From assembly GCA_028281235.1 (NCBI GenBank), contig JANQKG010000024.1, positions 1-64,000 on the forward strand: 64,000 bases of DNA, written 5' to 3'. Positions 41,603-50,095 of the stretch are shown piece after piece. The position numbers and the translations under genes are program-made. Within the stretch, counting starts at the first letter, position 1, and every line of letters begins with the position of its first letter. The stretch comes from Afifellaceae bacterium (GTDB lineage Bacteria; Pseudomonadota; Alphaproteobacteria; Rhizobiales; Afifellaceae). The notes under the pieces were generated by a model. That model worked only from the letters and a program-made list of their open reading frames with translations. It made no database searches and was not told the origin of the DNA.

Positions 41603-42640
41603 TCAAGAGGAGGGTTGGGCGTCCGCCGGCTCAGCATTTAACGGAGCGGTGCTGTCCCGCTTGATGACGCGCGGCTCTTCGCTGGAGATCGTGATGGCTT
41701 CGTGACTCGCCGTTTGCTCTGCGCACACCGCCTCCACTGCCTCCTCGCCGAGAAGGCGGAGTGGCATCTTCACCACCGTTAGAGACGGGCGAACATGAGC
41801 GGCGAGCGCAATGTCGTGAATGGCGATGAGAGAAAAGTCCTGCGGCACCCGCCGGCCCATATCGTGCAGCCTGGCTAGAACGCCGATTGCGGAGACGACG
41901 TTGGAGGCGACCAATGCGGTAAGGTCCGGCGCGACGTTCAACAAGCGGTCAATGGCGGCAGCGCCTTTGTCATAGGTGTTGCCGCCGACGCCGCGCCAAT
42001 CGCCTGTCGGCATGACGTGGGCGGCTTCCATCGCCTGCCGCCAGCCGGCGGCGCGTCTGTCGGAGAAGGGCAGGCCTTCGGCGACGCCCAAAAACCCGAT
42101 CCGCTTATGGCCGAGCGCCAGCAAGTGCTCGGTCGCGAGCTGCCCGGCCTTCTCGTCCTCCATGCGAATGAGTGTCGTGCCCTTGGCGTCGCCGGATTGC
42201 AGGAGAACGACGGGCACGCTGCGCCGCGCGGCGCGGGCGAGCGCCCGATCCATTTGCGTTCCCGCCCCTTGCAGGATCAGCCCGTCAACGCCGCCACCGC
42301 CGATCAGCCGCTCCATCGGGGACTGGCCGTCGCCCAGATCGGCGGCCTCGCCCAGGAGCAGCGCCTTCCCGTGGCGGGCCGCAGCACGCTGTGCGCCGGC
42401 GATGATCTCCGCGTAGACGGGGCTCGTCAGGTCGTGCACGACCAAGGCCAACGCACCGGCCTTCGATGATTTCAACGAACGCGCCGCAGCGTTGGGCGCG
42501 TAATCCATCTCGTCGATCAGCTTCTCAACGCGGGCGCGCGTTTCTGCGCTGACGCGGAGCGACGCGTCCTGATTCACGATCCGCGAGACCACGGCGGGTG
42601 AGACGCCGGCAGCTTTTGCGATCTCTGAATTCGTCGCCAT
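41603..42640 (-). CDS. LacI-family transcriptional regulator of the adjacent catabolic operon
   Basis: This is a 345-residue repressor. The N-terminal helix-turn-helix NSEIAKAAGVSPAVVSRIVNQD and hinge YAPNAAARSLKSS are LacI-type. A periplasmic-binding-protein-like effector domain follows (ALVVHDLTSPVYAEIIAGAQ, GGGVDGLILQGAG, RIGFLGV). It is divergent from the 42826-49739 operon, with a 185-base intergenic region carrying LacI-like operators, and very probably controls both. The ligand is unknown, presumably a sugar-like compound given the family. Confidence 0.9.
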   Translation of the reverse strand: MATNSEIAKAAGVSPAVVSRIVNQDASLRVSAETRARVEKLIDEMDYAPNAAARSLKSSKAGALALVVHDLTSPVYAEIIAGAQRAAARHGKALLLGEAADLGDGQSPMERLIGGGGVDGLILQGAGTQMDRALARAARRSVPVVLLQSGDAKGTTLIRMEDEKAGQLATEHLLALGHKRIGFLGVAEGLPFSDRRAAGWRQAMEAAHVMPTGDWRGVGGNTYDKGAAAIDRLLNVAPDLTALVASNVVSAIGVLARLHDMGRRVPQDFSLIAIHDIALAAHVRPSLTVVKMPLRLLGEEAVEAVCAEQTASHEAITISSEEPRVIKRDSTAPLNAEPADAQPSS

Positions 42641-42696
42641 GCAGCCGCCCGATGCCTCTCGTTTTCCGTGTCTTGACAGAAGCCGAATTCTGCTTC

Positions 42697-42772
42697 AATA
42701 GCGCTATTAACGCTGGTAAACCGATTTATCAATGGCCATGTTCGACTGTTCCTCTGGTAAAGTGCATTTTCC
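42697..42772. promoter_or_regulatory. LacI-type operator cluster between the divergent regulator and operon
   Basis: A perfect palindrome AATAGCGCTATT lies at 42697-42708. TGGTAAACCGATTTATCA at 42714-42731 is an 18-base imperfect palindrome with the central CG usual for LacI operators. A second half-site TGGTAAA starts at 42755, 41 bases after the first, about four helical turns. TTGACA at 42673 could be a -35. Binding is predicted, not shown. Confidence 0.6.
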
Positions 42773-42825
42773 TCCCGTCGACCAATCTCAGCGATCCGCC
42801 GCCGGTCCACGCATGAGGCAGGCCT

Positions 42826-43992
42826 ATGCGTGACGCTTTGCGTGTCGTCGCCTGGGACGACCCCCGCTGCGTTCAGCCGCTTCAGGCCGCGGCCAAGGTC
42901 TGGCAGGAGCGGACCGGAGAACCGATCGCCATCGCGCGTCGTCCGCTGACCGCCTTCAACGACCAGCCGCTGATTGAGCTGGCGCCTATCTCAGACGTGA
43001 TGATCGTCGATTATCCGCACATCGCCCTGGCTCTCGAGGAGGGCGCGATCGTGCCGATCGAAGACCTTCTCGACGCGGCAGACCTCTCCGCTGTCGCGGC
43101 GCGCGCCATTGGCCCGGCGCAGGAGTCCTTCGTCGTCGATGGCGTCACGGCAGGCCTGGCTTCCGATGCCGCCTGCCACGTCTCGGCCTATCGTCGACAT
43201 GCTTTGGAGGACTGGTCAGAGCCCGTCCCCGAAACGTGGGACGACATCTTTGGGCTGCAGGAGCGGCATCCGGGCGCCGTGGCGCTGGCGCTCTATCCCA
43301 CCGACGCGATCTCCTATGTGTTGAGCCTCACCGCCGGTGCGGGCGCCGGACCGGACGGAGGCGAGCTTCTGTTCCCCGACCACAGCGCCGCACTGCACTG
43401 CCTGGAGCGGCTGAGGCGCCTCGTCGCAATTGTTGACGAGGATTGCTGGAGCTTCACACCGCAGGCGCTGTTTGCCGCGGCGGCGGAGCGGCCAGAGATT
43501 GCTTACATTCCCCTCACTTTCGGCTACTCACAGAAGAGCAAGCCGAGCGAGGGTGGGTGGTCGTTTGGCACGCCGCCGGCCGGGTCCGGCAGTCTTTTGG
43601 GCGGCGCCGGCATGACCATCTCCGCCGGATCGACCTCGCCAGACAGGGCAGCGCGTTTCGCCTGCTGGTATTGCGGCGATGAGGGCCAGCGTCTTGCTGG
43701 TGGCAATGGCGGTCAGCCGGCCGGCTTGGCGGCCTGGGACGATGCGGAGACGGACAGCCTAAGCGGCGGCTTCTTCTCCGCGACCCGCAACACGCAAGCG
43801 AACGCCTATGTGCGGCCACGCGCGACGTGGTGGCCGGCCGTGCAGGCTGAGGCGGGCGAAGCGCTTGCCAAACGCTTGCGCGAGGGTCTTGCGTCGGACG
43901 ATATCATCGATGCTCTGGAGGCAATCTACCGCCGGCATCGCGGCGCTTCATACAAAGCCATGAAGGATGGGGCCATGGGGCTGGCACTATGA
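42826..43992 (+). CDS. Solute-binding-protein-fold protein lacking a signal peptide
   Basis: This 388-residue protein reads like the mature part of a family-1 sugar-binding protein (LRVVAWDDPRCVQPLQAAAKVW, EGAIVPIEDLL, FLSATRNTQAN-like C-terminal region). It starts directly at the mature domain. An in-frame stop (42814-42816) lies 12 bases before ATG 42826, so no exported form is possible from this frame. There is no ABC permease or ATPase nearby. It is the first gene of the catabolic operon and overlaps the CoA-transferase by four bases. It may bind a substrate or CoA-linked intermediate in the cytoplasm. Its function is unknown. Confidence 0.8.
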   Translation: MRDALRVVAWDDPRCVQPLQAAAKVWQERTGEPIAIARRPLTAFNDQPLIELAPISDVMIVDYPHIALALEEGAIVPIEDLLDAADLSAVAARAIGPAQESFVVDGVTAGLASDAACHVSAYRRHALEDWSEPVPETWDDIFGLQERHPGAVALALYPTDAISYVLSLTAGAGAGPDGGELLFPDHSAALHCLERLRRLVAIVDEDCWSFTPQALFAAAAERPEIAYIPLTFGYSQKSKPSEGGWSFGTPPAGSGSLLGGAGMTISAGSTSPDRAARFACWYCGDEGQRLAGGNGGQPAGLAAWDDAETDSLSGGFFSATRNTQANAYVRPRATWWPAVQAEAGEALAKRLREGLASDDIIDALEAIYRRHRGASYKAMKDGAMGLAL

Positions 43993-45179
43993 CCGATAAG
44001 ACCGCGCCGGGCGCGCTGGAAGGCGTGCGCATCCTGGACTTCACGCAGATGATGCTGGGGCCGCTCTGCACACAGACGCTTGCCGATCTCGGCGCCGACG
44101 TCATCAAGATCGAGCGGCCCGGCAAGGGCGAATGGATGCGCTCCATGCCGATGATCGGTGAATTCGTCGGCGGCGACAGCGCAGCGTTCCACGCCTTCAA
44201 CCGCAACAAGCGCTCCGTCACCGTCGACCTGAAGAACCCGCAGGGGCGCGAGGCGCTTTTGGAACTCGCCAAGCATTGCGATGTCGTGGTGGAGAATTTT
44301 CGCACCGGCGTCATGGACCGGCTCGGCCTTGGCTATGCGGGTTTCAAAGCCGCAAACCCCAAGATCATCTATGCGTCGGGCTCCGGCTGGGGGTCGGGCA
44401 GCAAATTGGCCGAAGAGGGCTGGCCGGGCCAGGACATGCTGATCCAGGCGATGAGCGGCGTGATGTACAATACCGGCCGGGCCGGCGACCCACCCACGGC
44501 ATGCGGTACGCCGGTCGCCGATTTCGCGGCGAGCCAGGCGCTCGCCATCGGTATTCTCGGCGCGCTTCTGGCACGCGACCGGCACGGTATCGGCCAACGC
44601 GTGGAGACCGACCTCTATTCGGCGACGCTCAACATGATGGCGCAGGAGAATTTCGCCGTCCTCAACCAGGACATCGAGCTTGAGCGCTCCGAAGCCGGTG
44701 TTGCCTCCTGTTGGAACGACGCGCCCTACGGGCCGCATCCAACCGCCGACGGCTGGGTGGCGATCGCCATGTGCCCGCTCGACAAGCTCGGCGGGCTGAT
44801 CGGCGACGATACGCTTGGCTCGGTCGATCCGTGGGTGGAACGCGACGAAGCCAAGCGGCGGATCGACAAGTGCACGGCGACCAAGACAAATGCGGAGTGG
44901 ATGGCGATCTTCAAGGCGGCCGATGTGTGGGCGGCGCCGGTGCGCACCTCGCGCGAGGCGCTTGACGAACTGCGCGCCCACGGCTCGCCGCGCCTCATCG
45001 ACATGGAGCATCCGAAAGCCGGCAAGATCACGGCCATCGCCAATCCCGTCAGCATGAGCGAGACACGCGCGACGCTGCGCCACGCGCCGCCGGGTGTTGG
45101 CGAGCACACCGACGAGGTGCTGGGTGATCTTCTGGGTGCGGACACGCTGAGCAAGCTCCGCGAGGCAGGGGCGATCTGA
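43989..45179 (+). CDS. CaiB/BaiF-type (class III) CoA-transferase
   Basis: This 396-residue enzyme transfers CoA between carboxylic acids. ALEGVRILDFTQMMLGPLCTQTLADLGADVIKIERPGKGE is the family N-terminus. It is followed by NRNKRSVTVDLKNPQGREALLEL and the catalytic Asp region GQDMLIQAMSGVM. DKLGGLIGDD and APVRTSREALDE lie in the C-terminal half. It probably activates the acid degraded by this operon. It overlaps the upstream gene (ATGA) and precedes the enoyl-CoA hydratase by 13 bases. Confidence 0.92.
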   Translation: MTDKTAPGALEGVRILDFTQMMLGPLCTQTLADLGADVIKIERPGKGEWMRSMPMIGEFVGGDSAAFHAFNRNKRSVTVDLKNPQGREALLELAKHCDVVVENFRTGVMDRLGLGYAGFKAANPKIIYASGSGWGSGSKLAEEGWPGQDMLIQAMSGVMYNTGRAGDPPTACGTPVADFAASQALAIGILGALLARDRHGIGQRVETDLYSATLNMMAQENFAVLNQDIELERSEAGVASCWNDAPYGPHPTADGWVAIAMCPLDKLGGLIGDDTLGSVDPWVERDEAKRRIDKCTATKTNAEWMAIFKAADVWAAPVRTSREALDELRAHGSPRLIDMEHPKAGKITAIANPVSMSETRATLRHAPPGVGEHTDEVLGDLLGADTLSKLREAGAI

Positions 45180-45192
45180 TGGGGGTGATCCC

Positions 45193-45987
45193 ATGACGGA
45201 GGAACGCCTCCACCCGAACCTTGTCCTGGAGTGCCACGGCGCCATCGAGGTGCTGCGGATCGACAGAGAGAAGGCGCTCGGCGCGCTCAACTTCGAGATC
45301 ATGGAGCGCTTCGGCTCCTATGTGGAGGAGCTTACCGGCCGCGCCGGCGAGGTCCGCGTTCTCATCATCACCGGCACGGGACGTGGCTTCGTCGCCGGCG
45401 CCGACATCACCGGCTATGCCAATGTCGGGCAGAAGACGTTCGACGGCTTTCAGCGGCGCTCGCGCCGTACATTCGATGCGCTCGCAGCGCTGCCGCAGAT
45501 CACGATCTGCGCCGTCAACGGCTATGCGCTCGGCGGCGGCCTTGAGCTGGCGCTTTGCTGCGACCTCATCCTGGTCAGCGAGAAGGCCAAGCTCGGCCTG
45601 CCGGAAATCAAGCTCGGGCTTCTGCCGGGCGGCGGCGGGACGCAACGCCTACCGCGGCTCATCGGAGCGATGCGCGCCAAGGAACTGCTTATGACCGGCC
45701 GTATGATGACGGCGGACGAAGCCGTCGATTATGGCGCAGCGCTTGAAGCCTGCGCGCCCGACGCGCTGATGCCGCGCGCCATGGAACTGGCAGAGACACT
45801 CGCCGCGCAGGCACCGCTGGCGCTGGCGGAAGCCAAACGCGTCGTCGATGACGGCCTCGACACGGCCTTGTCGGCCGGCTTGACGCTGGAGCAGCGCGTG
45901 CTCGGCGCGCTGTTCGCCACCGAAGACGGCAAGGAAGGCATTGCCGCCTTCATGGAAAAACGCGACCCGAAATTCAAAGGTGAGTAA
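45193..45987 (+). CDS. Enoyl-CoA hydratase/isomerase family protein
   Basis: This is a crotonase-fold enzyme of 264 residues. The oxyanion-hole blocks are GRGFVAGADITGYANVGQK and AVNGYALGGGLELALCCDLI, and the catalytic glutamate region is LPEIKLGLLPGGGGTQRLPRLIG. It likely hydrates a 2-enoyl-CoA made after the CoA-transferase step. The 3-hydroxyacyl-CoA dehydrogenase two genes downstream would take the next step. The gene is in the same transcript with short spacers. Confidence 0.92.
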   Translation: MTEERLHPNLVLECHGAIEVLRIDREKALGALNFEIMERFGSYVEELTGRAGEVRVLIITGTGRGFVAGADITGYANVGQKTFDGFQRRSRRTFDALAALPQITICAVNGYALGGGLELALCCDLILVSEKAKLGLPEIKLGLLPGGGGTQRLPRLIGAMRAKELLMTGRMMTADEAVDYGAALEACAPDALMPRAMELAETLAAQAPLALAEAKRVVDDGLDTALSAGLTLEQRVLGALFATEDGKEGIAAFMEKRDPKFKGE

Positions 45988-46001
45988 GAAAGACCATCGC
46001 C

Positions 46002-46952
46002 ATGGCCAAGTCTGTCATCAGCTACCAATCCGGCCCGTTCGCCACCATCTCCATGGGGCTTCCGGGAGACCATGAAGGCAAGACCGCAACGCGCGTCTTC
46101 TTCGTCAAGGGCGCCGACAAAATCGCGCTGATCGACAGCGGGCTCTATGGCGGCCTTCCGGCGCTGAAGCAGGCGTTTGACGAGCTTGGCCTGAACCCTG
46201 GCGATCTCGACCTCTTGCTTCTCACGCACGAGCACATGGACCATGTCGGCAATAATGGCTGGCTGAAGGAGGAGACCGGCTGCACGATCATGGGGCACGC
46301 GGCGCGCGCCGACCGCGTCGCCGACAACATGCTCAACGCCAAGACCATCGTGCACGCCTTCCCCGAGGGCGAGCATTTCGATCTGAAGTCGGAATATCTC
46401 GACTGGATGGGACCGACGGAGGGGCCGATCGACGAATTCATCAAGGATGGCGACCCGATCGACCTCGGCGGTGGCGTGGTGCTGGAGACCGTGGAGGTGC
46501 TCGGCCATTCCATGGCGGAGATCGGTTTCTTTGAGCGCTCCACCAAGACGCTGATCATCGCGGACCCGCTGTTGCCGCCCTTCAACCCCGTGCTTTACCT
46601 CTACGAAGAGCCCAACGTCATGCGCGCAACGTTCGACAAGATCGAACGCTTTCTAGATGAGCGCGATGTTCAAGCCGTGCTCTTTGCGCATGACGAGGTG
46701 AAGAGTGCTGCGGAGACCAAGGAGCTGATCGACGATTGCCGCCGCCGCGTGAACCAGGTGGAGGCGTCCATGGTGACGCACATGAAGGCCAATCCCGGCA
46801 TCACATTTGCCGAGCTCCGCGACAAGTGCTGCGACGACCAGAACATGGTGCGCGAGTGGCGCGCACTGGTCTCCATCAATGCGAGCCTGAAGGATTTCGA
46901 GGCCAAGGGCCTCGCCAAGAGGGACGGCAATGGCTGGCGCTATGTCGGATAG
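46002..46952 (+). CDS. Metallo-beta-lactamase-fold hydrolase
   Basis: This 316-residue MBL-fold protein has the metal motif HEHMDH in LLLLTHEHMDHVGNNG, further ligands in ETVEVLGHSMAEIGFF and IIADPLL, and a C-terminal helical/winged extension (residues about 235-316). In this operon it might hydrolyse a thioester or lactone. That is inference. It overlaps the next gene by 23 bases. Confidence 0.85.
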   Translation: MAKSVISYQSGPFATISMGLPGDHEGKTATRVFFVKGADKIALIDSGLYGGLPALKQAFDELGLNPGDLDLLLLTHEHMDHVGNNGWLKEETGCTIMGHAARADRVADNMLNAKTIVHAFPEGEHFDLKSEYLDWMGPTEGPIDEFIKDGDPIDLGGGVVLETVEVLGHSMAEIGFFERSTKTLIIADPLLPPFNPVLYLYEEPNVMRATFDKIERFLDERDVQAVLFAHDEVKSAAETKELIDDCRRRVNQVEASMVTHMKANPGITFAELRDKCCDDQNMVREWRALVSINASLKDFEAKGLAKRDGNGWRYVG

Positions 46953-47910
46953 CGGCTTGCCGCGCGCCGCGGTGCTCGGCGCGGGCACGATGGGAGCGCA
47001 GATCGCGCTCTCGCTGGCGCTCGGCGGCGCTGACGTGACGCTGTGGGCACGCCGAGCCGCCTCGCTCGACGATGCGCTTCAACGCATCGCCGACGCCTTC
47101 GATTTTCTGGCAGCGCAAGGGCTGGCGGACGCCGGCGACAAGGACGATGTGCTCGGCCGGATCGCCACGAGCGACGATCTCGCCGACGCCGTCGGTTCGG
47201 CCGGCTTTATCATTGAGGCCGTGGCGGAAGCGCTGGAGGTGAAGCAGGACCTCCTCAAGCACGCCGAACAATCAGCGGCGCCTGACGCCATCCTCTCGTC
47301 GACCACATCGGCGCTGGGCGCCGGAGACATCCAATCGGCACTTGAGCGGCCCGGCCGGTTCTGCATCGCCCATTACGCGCAGCCGGCGCATCTGGTGGCG
47401 CTGGTGGAGGTGGTGCCGGGCAAGGACACCGACCCGGCGACGACCGAAGCGGTGACGGGCCTCCTCCACGCGACCGGCAAGAGTCCTGTGCTCTGCCCGG
47501 ACATTCCAGGCTTTCTCTGGGCGCGCATTCAGCACGCGGTGCTCCGCGAATTCGCCAGCCTCGTGGGGCGTGGGCTGGTGACGCCGGAGGCATGCGACAC
47601 GATCCTCAGAGAAGGTTACGCCGCCAGGCTGCCGGCCATGGGCGCATTCGAGCATGCGGACCTCGCAGGGCTCGACTTGATGAACAGCGCGGCCGCCAAG
47701 GCGGTGTGGGCTGACCTCTCCAACGTCACCGACCCGGCCGAGACGCCGGTCGGCCAGCTTTTTAAGGAAGGCCATACCGGCATGCGCTCCGGCCGCGGCT
47801 TCTATGATTGGACGGCGCGCGACCCCGACGCCTTCAAGGCGAACCGCGATGCGGAGATCGTCCGCCGCGTAAAGATCATGGCCGGCGGCGATGTCCGCAT
47901 GCCATCATGA
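46930..47910 (+). CDS. 3-hydroxyacyl-CoA dehydrogenase family protein
   Basis: This 326-residue NAD-dependent dehydrogenase has the Rossmann motif AVLGAGTMGAQIALSLALGGADVTLW, FIIEAVAEALEVKQDLL, ILSSTTSAL and FCIAHYAQPAHLVALVEVVPG with the catalytic His. The C-terminal domain has GFLWARIQHAVLREF. Its single-domain length is like 3-hydroxybutyryl-CoA, L-gulonate or carnitine dehydrogenases, which are related. The ATG at 46930 is preceded by GAGGGA. An ATG at 46942 is also possible. Confidence 0.9.
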   Translation: MAGAMSDSGLPRAAVLGAGTMGAQIALSLALGGADVTLWARRAASLDDALQRIADAFDFLAAQGLADAGDKDDVLGRIATSDDLADAVGSAGFIIEAVAEALEVKQDLLKHAEQSAAPDAILSSTTSALGAGDIQSALERPGRFCIAHYAQPAHLVALVEVVPGKDTDPATTEAVTGLLHATGKSPVLCPDIPGFLWARIQHAVLREFASLVGRGLVTPEACDTILREGYAARLPAMGAFEHADLAGLDLMNSAAAKAVWADLSNVTDPAETPVGQLFKEGHTGMRSGRGFYDWTARDPDAFKANRDAEIVRRVKIMAGGDVRMPS

Positions 47911-47927
47911 GCTAAGAAAGACCGACC

Positions 47928-48953
47928 ATGACGACGATGAAGGCCGCCTTTTTCACGCACAACAAGACCTTCAGGATAGAAGATGTCGCCGTGCAGCCGC
48001 CGGGGCCCGACGACGTGCAGATCGATGTCGCCTATTGCGGTATCTGTGGCACCGACATGCATATCTTTCACGGCGCCATGGCGCATCGTCTCGGCGATCG
48101 GCGCGTGCTTGGGCATGAGATGTCCGGCCATGTGTCGGCGGTCGGCGACAATGTCAAAAACATCGCAATCGGCCAGGCGGTGGTCGTGCGGCCGCTCGAT
48201 CATTGCGGCGTTTGCCCGGCCTGCGTGGCGGGCCATACGCATATCTGCCACAACCTGAGATTCCTCGGCATCGACACCGACGGCGGCTTCGCAGAGAAGT
48301 GGACGGTTCCCGCTCACACCGTGCACATCCTGCCCGACGGCGTGACGATGGAAGACGCAGCACTGATTGAGCCGCTGGCGGTCGCCTGTCACGACGTGTC
48401 GCGCGGCCGCGTCGCCGAGGGTGAGGATGTCCTGGTCATTGGCGGCGGGCCGATCGGCGTTCTGGTCGCGATGGCAGCGCGCGCCGCCGGTGGCGTGGTT
48501 GTGCTGTCGGAGGTCAACGAGCACCGCCTGGCGATCGCGGAGAAGCTCGGCTTTGAGACGATCAACCCGACCAAGGCAGATTTGAAGGAGACCATTCTCG
48601 CCAAGACGGGCGGCAAGGGCGCCGATGTCGTGTTTGAGGTGTCCGGCAGCCAGGCGGGCATCGACTCCATGACCCAGGCAGCTTCCGTGCGCGGGCGCAT
48701 CGTCATGGTGGCCATTCATGCCACGCCGCCGACAATCGACATGTTCCAGTTCTTCTGGCGCGAGTTGGAGCTCTTCGGCGCGCGCGTCTACCGGCCGGAG
48801 GCCTACGAGGCCGCCATCAAGATGATCGCCGCCGGGCAAGTAGATACAGAGACGATGATCACCGATGTCGCCGGGCTCGACGCCATCCAATCCGCCTTCG
48901 AGGCGCTGGAGAAGAGCCCGACGGCCATGAAGAGTCTCATCAAGATCGCATAG
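47928..48953 (+). CDS. Zinc-dependent medium-chain alcohol dehydrogenase
   Basis: This 341-residue MDR enzyme of the sorbitol/threonine/butanediol dehydrogenase group has the catalytic zinc site CGICGTDMHIFHG and GHEMSGHV. The structural-zinc cysteines are in CGVCPACVAGHTHIC, and the Rossmann motif is VLVIGGGPIGVLVAMAAR. It probably oxidises a polyol or hydroxy acid. It sits in the operon with an SDR downstream, suggesting successive alcohol oxidations of a sugar-like substrate. Confidence 0.92.
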   Translation: MTTMKAAFFTHNKTFRIEDVAVQPPGPDDVQIDVAYCGICGTDMHIFHGAMAHRLGDRRVLGHEMSGHVSAVGDNVKNIAIGQAVVVRPLDHCGVCPACVAGHTHICHNLRFLGIDTDGGFAEKWTVPAHTVHILPDGVTMEDAALIEPLAVACHDVSRGRVAEGEDVLVIGGGPIGVLVAMAARAAGGVVVLSEVNEHRLAIAEKLGFETINPTKADLKETILAKTGGKGADVVFEVSGSQAGIDSMTQAASVRGRIVMVAIHATPPTIDMFQFFWRELELFGARVYRPEAYEAAIKMIAAGQVDTETMITDVAGLDAIQSAFEALEKSPTAMKSLIKIA

Positions 48954-48968
48954 GGATAGGCATTGACC

Positions 48969-49739
48969 ATGAGCGTCCTCGACAGTTTCCGCCTCGACGG
49001 CAAAGTTGCGCTCGTCACTGGCTGCAAGCGCGGCATCGGCAAGGCCATGGCGATCGCACTCGCCGAAGCGGGCGCTGACATTATCGGCGTGTCGGCGTCG
49101 CTGGAGGCTGAGGGCAGCGATGTCGGCAAGGCGGTTGAAGAAGCGGGCCGCACATTCACCGGCTATTCCTGCGACTTTGCCGACCGCGCGGCGCTGAAGG
49201 ATTTCATCGCCAAGCTGCGCGGCGACGGGCATGCGCCTGACATTCTCATCAACAATGCCGGCACGATCAAACGCCAGCCGGCGGCGGAGCATCCCGACGA
49301 ATTGTGGGATGAGGTGATTGAAGTGAACCTCACCGCGCAGTTCATCCTGTCGCGCGAGATCGGCGGCGACATGGTCAGGCGCGGCAGCGGCAAGATCATC
49401 TTCACCGCCTCGCTCCTCACCTTCCAGGGTGGCATCAACGTGCCGGGATATTCGGCGTCCAAGGGCGGCATCGGGCAGCTCACCATGGCGCTTGCCAATG
49501 AATGGGCCGGCAAGGGCGTCAACGTGAACGCGATCGCGCCGGGCTATATCGCCACCGACAACACGCAAGCGCTGCGCAACGACGAAGCGCGCTACCAGGC
49601 GATCCTGGAGCGCATTCCCGCCGGGCGCTGGGGCGTGCCGGAAGACTTTGCCGGGCCGGTGGTGTTCCTGGCGTCGTCGGCGTCCGACTATGTCAGCGGC
49701 GCCATCGTGCTGGTCGATGGCGGCTGGATGGGGCGGTAG
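48969..49739 (+). CDS. Short-chain dehydrogenase, KduD-like
   Basis: This is a 256-residue classical SDR. Cofactor motif ALVTGCKRGIGKAMA, NNAGTIKRQPA, catalytic Ser in FTASLLTFQGG and YSASKGG with the Tyr-Lys pair are visible. INVPGYSASKGGIGQLT and APGYIATDNT resemble 2-deoxy-D-gluconate 3-dehydrogenase (KduD). That would suit sugar-acid catabolism, but the match is by eye. I prefer ATG 48969 over the TTG six bases upstream. It is the last gene of the operon, followed by repeats C2 and B2. Confidence 0.88.
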   Translation: MSVLDSFRLDGKVALVTGCKRGIGKAMAIALAEAGADIIGVSASLEAEGSDVGKAVEEAGRTFTGYSCDFADRAALKDFIAKLRGDGHAPDILINNAGTIKRQPAAEHPDELWDEVIEVNLTAQFILSREIGGDMVRRGSGKIIFTASLLTFQGGINVPGYSASKGGIGQLTMALANEWAGKGVNVNAIAPGYIATDNTQALRNDEARYQAILERIPAGRWGVPEDFAGPVVFLASSASDYVSGAIVLVDGGWMGR

Positions 49740-49785
49740 CCGGCGGCAAGCCAGGGCAATGCGGGGCTTATTCTCGCACATCCTT

Positions 49786-49942
49786 TCTTTGTCATTCCGG
49801 AAAGCGCGCCAGCGCTTGTCCGGAACCCATAAGTACTGGGGGCAGAAGACGTGATGCCCGCAGCGCTGAGTCACATTGCGGCGGTGGTGTTCATGGGTCC
49901 CGGTCTCGGCCTTCGGCCGAACCGGGATGACAAACGAGAGGT
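49786..49942. repeat. Palindromic repeat, copy C2
   Basis: TTTGTCATTCCGGAAAGCG...AACCGGGATGACAAACGAGAGG are the ends. The right half is nearly identical to copy C1 (14341-14465), including CTCGGCCTTCGGCCGAACC. The left half differs. It is non-coding. Confidence 0.85.
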
Positions 49943-49947
49943 TCGAG

Positions 49948-50036
49948 CGTAGCCCGCATGGAGCGTGAGCGAAATGCGGGAACTCATCGACCCGGCCAAG
50001 TTCCCCCGGATTGCGCTTCGCTCCATCCGGGCTACG
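49948..50036. repeat. Palindromic repeat, copy B2
   Basis: It has the same arms and interior as copy B1 at 14180-14267 (CGTAGCCCGCATGGAGCGTG...CTCCATCCGGGCTACG). It lies next to C2. Together the two elements fill most of the 356-base gap between the SDR and sulfatase genes. Confidence 0.85.
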
Positions 50037-50095
50037 TAACTGCGGACCCTAACCTCCGCCTTGAAACAGAGCTTCCACTCTGCACAGGACTCTAG

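Noticed and set aside
47802..49874. A 690-codon minus-strand frame
   Set aside because: It covers the alcohol dehydrogenase and SDR genes in antisense and has shadow-like composition.
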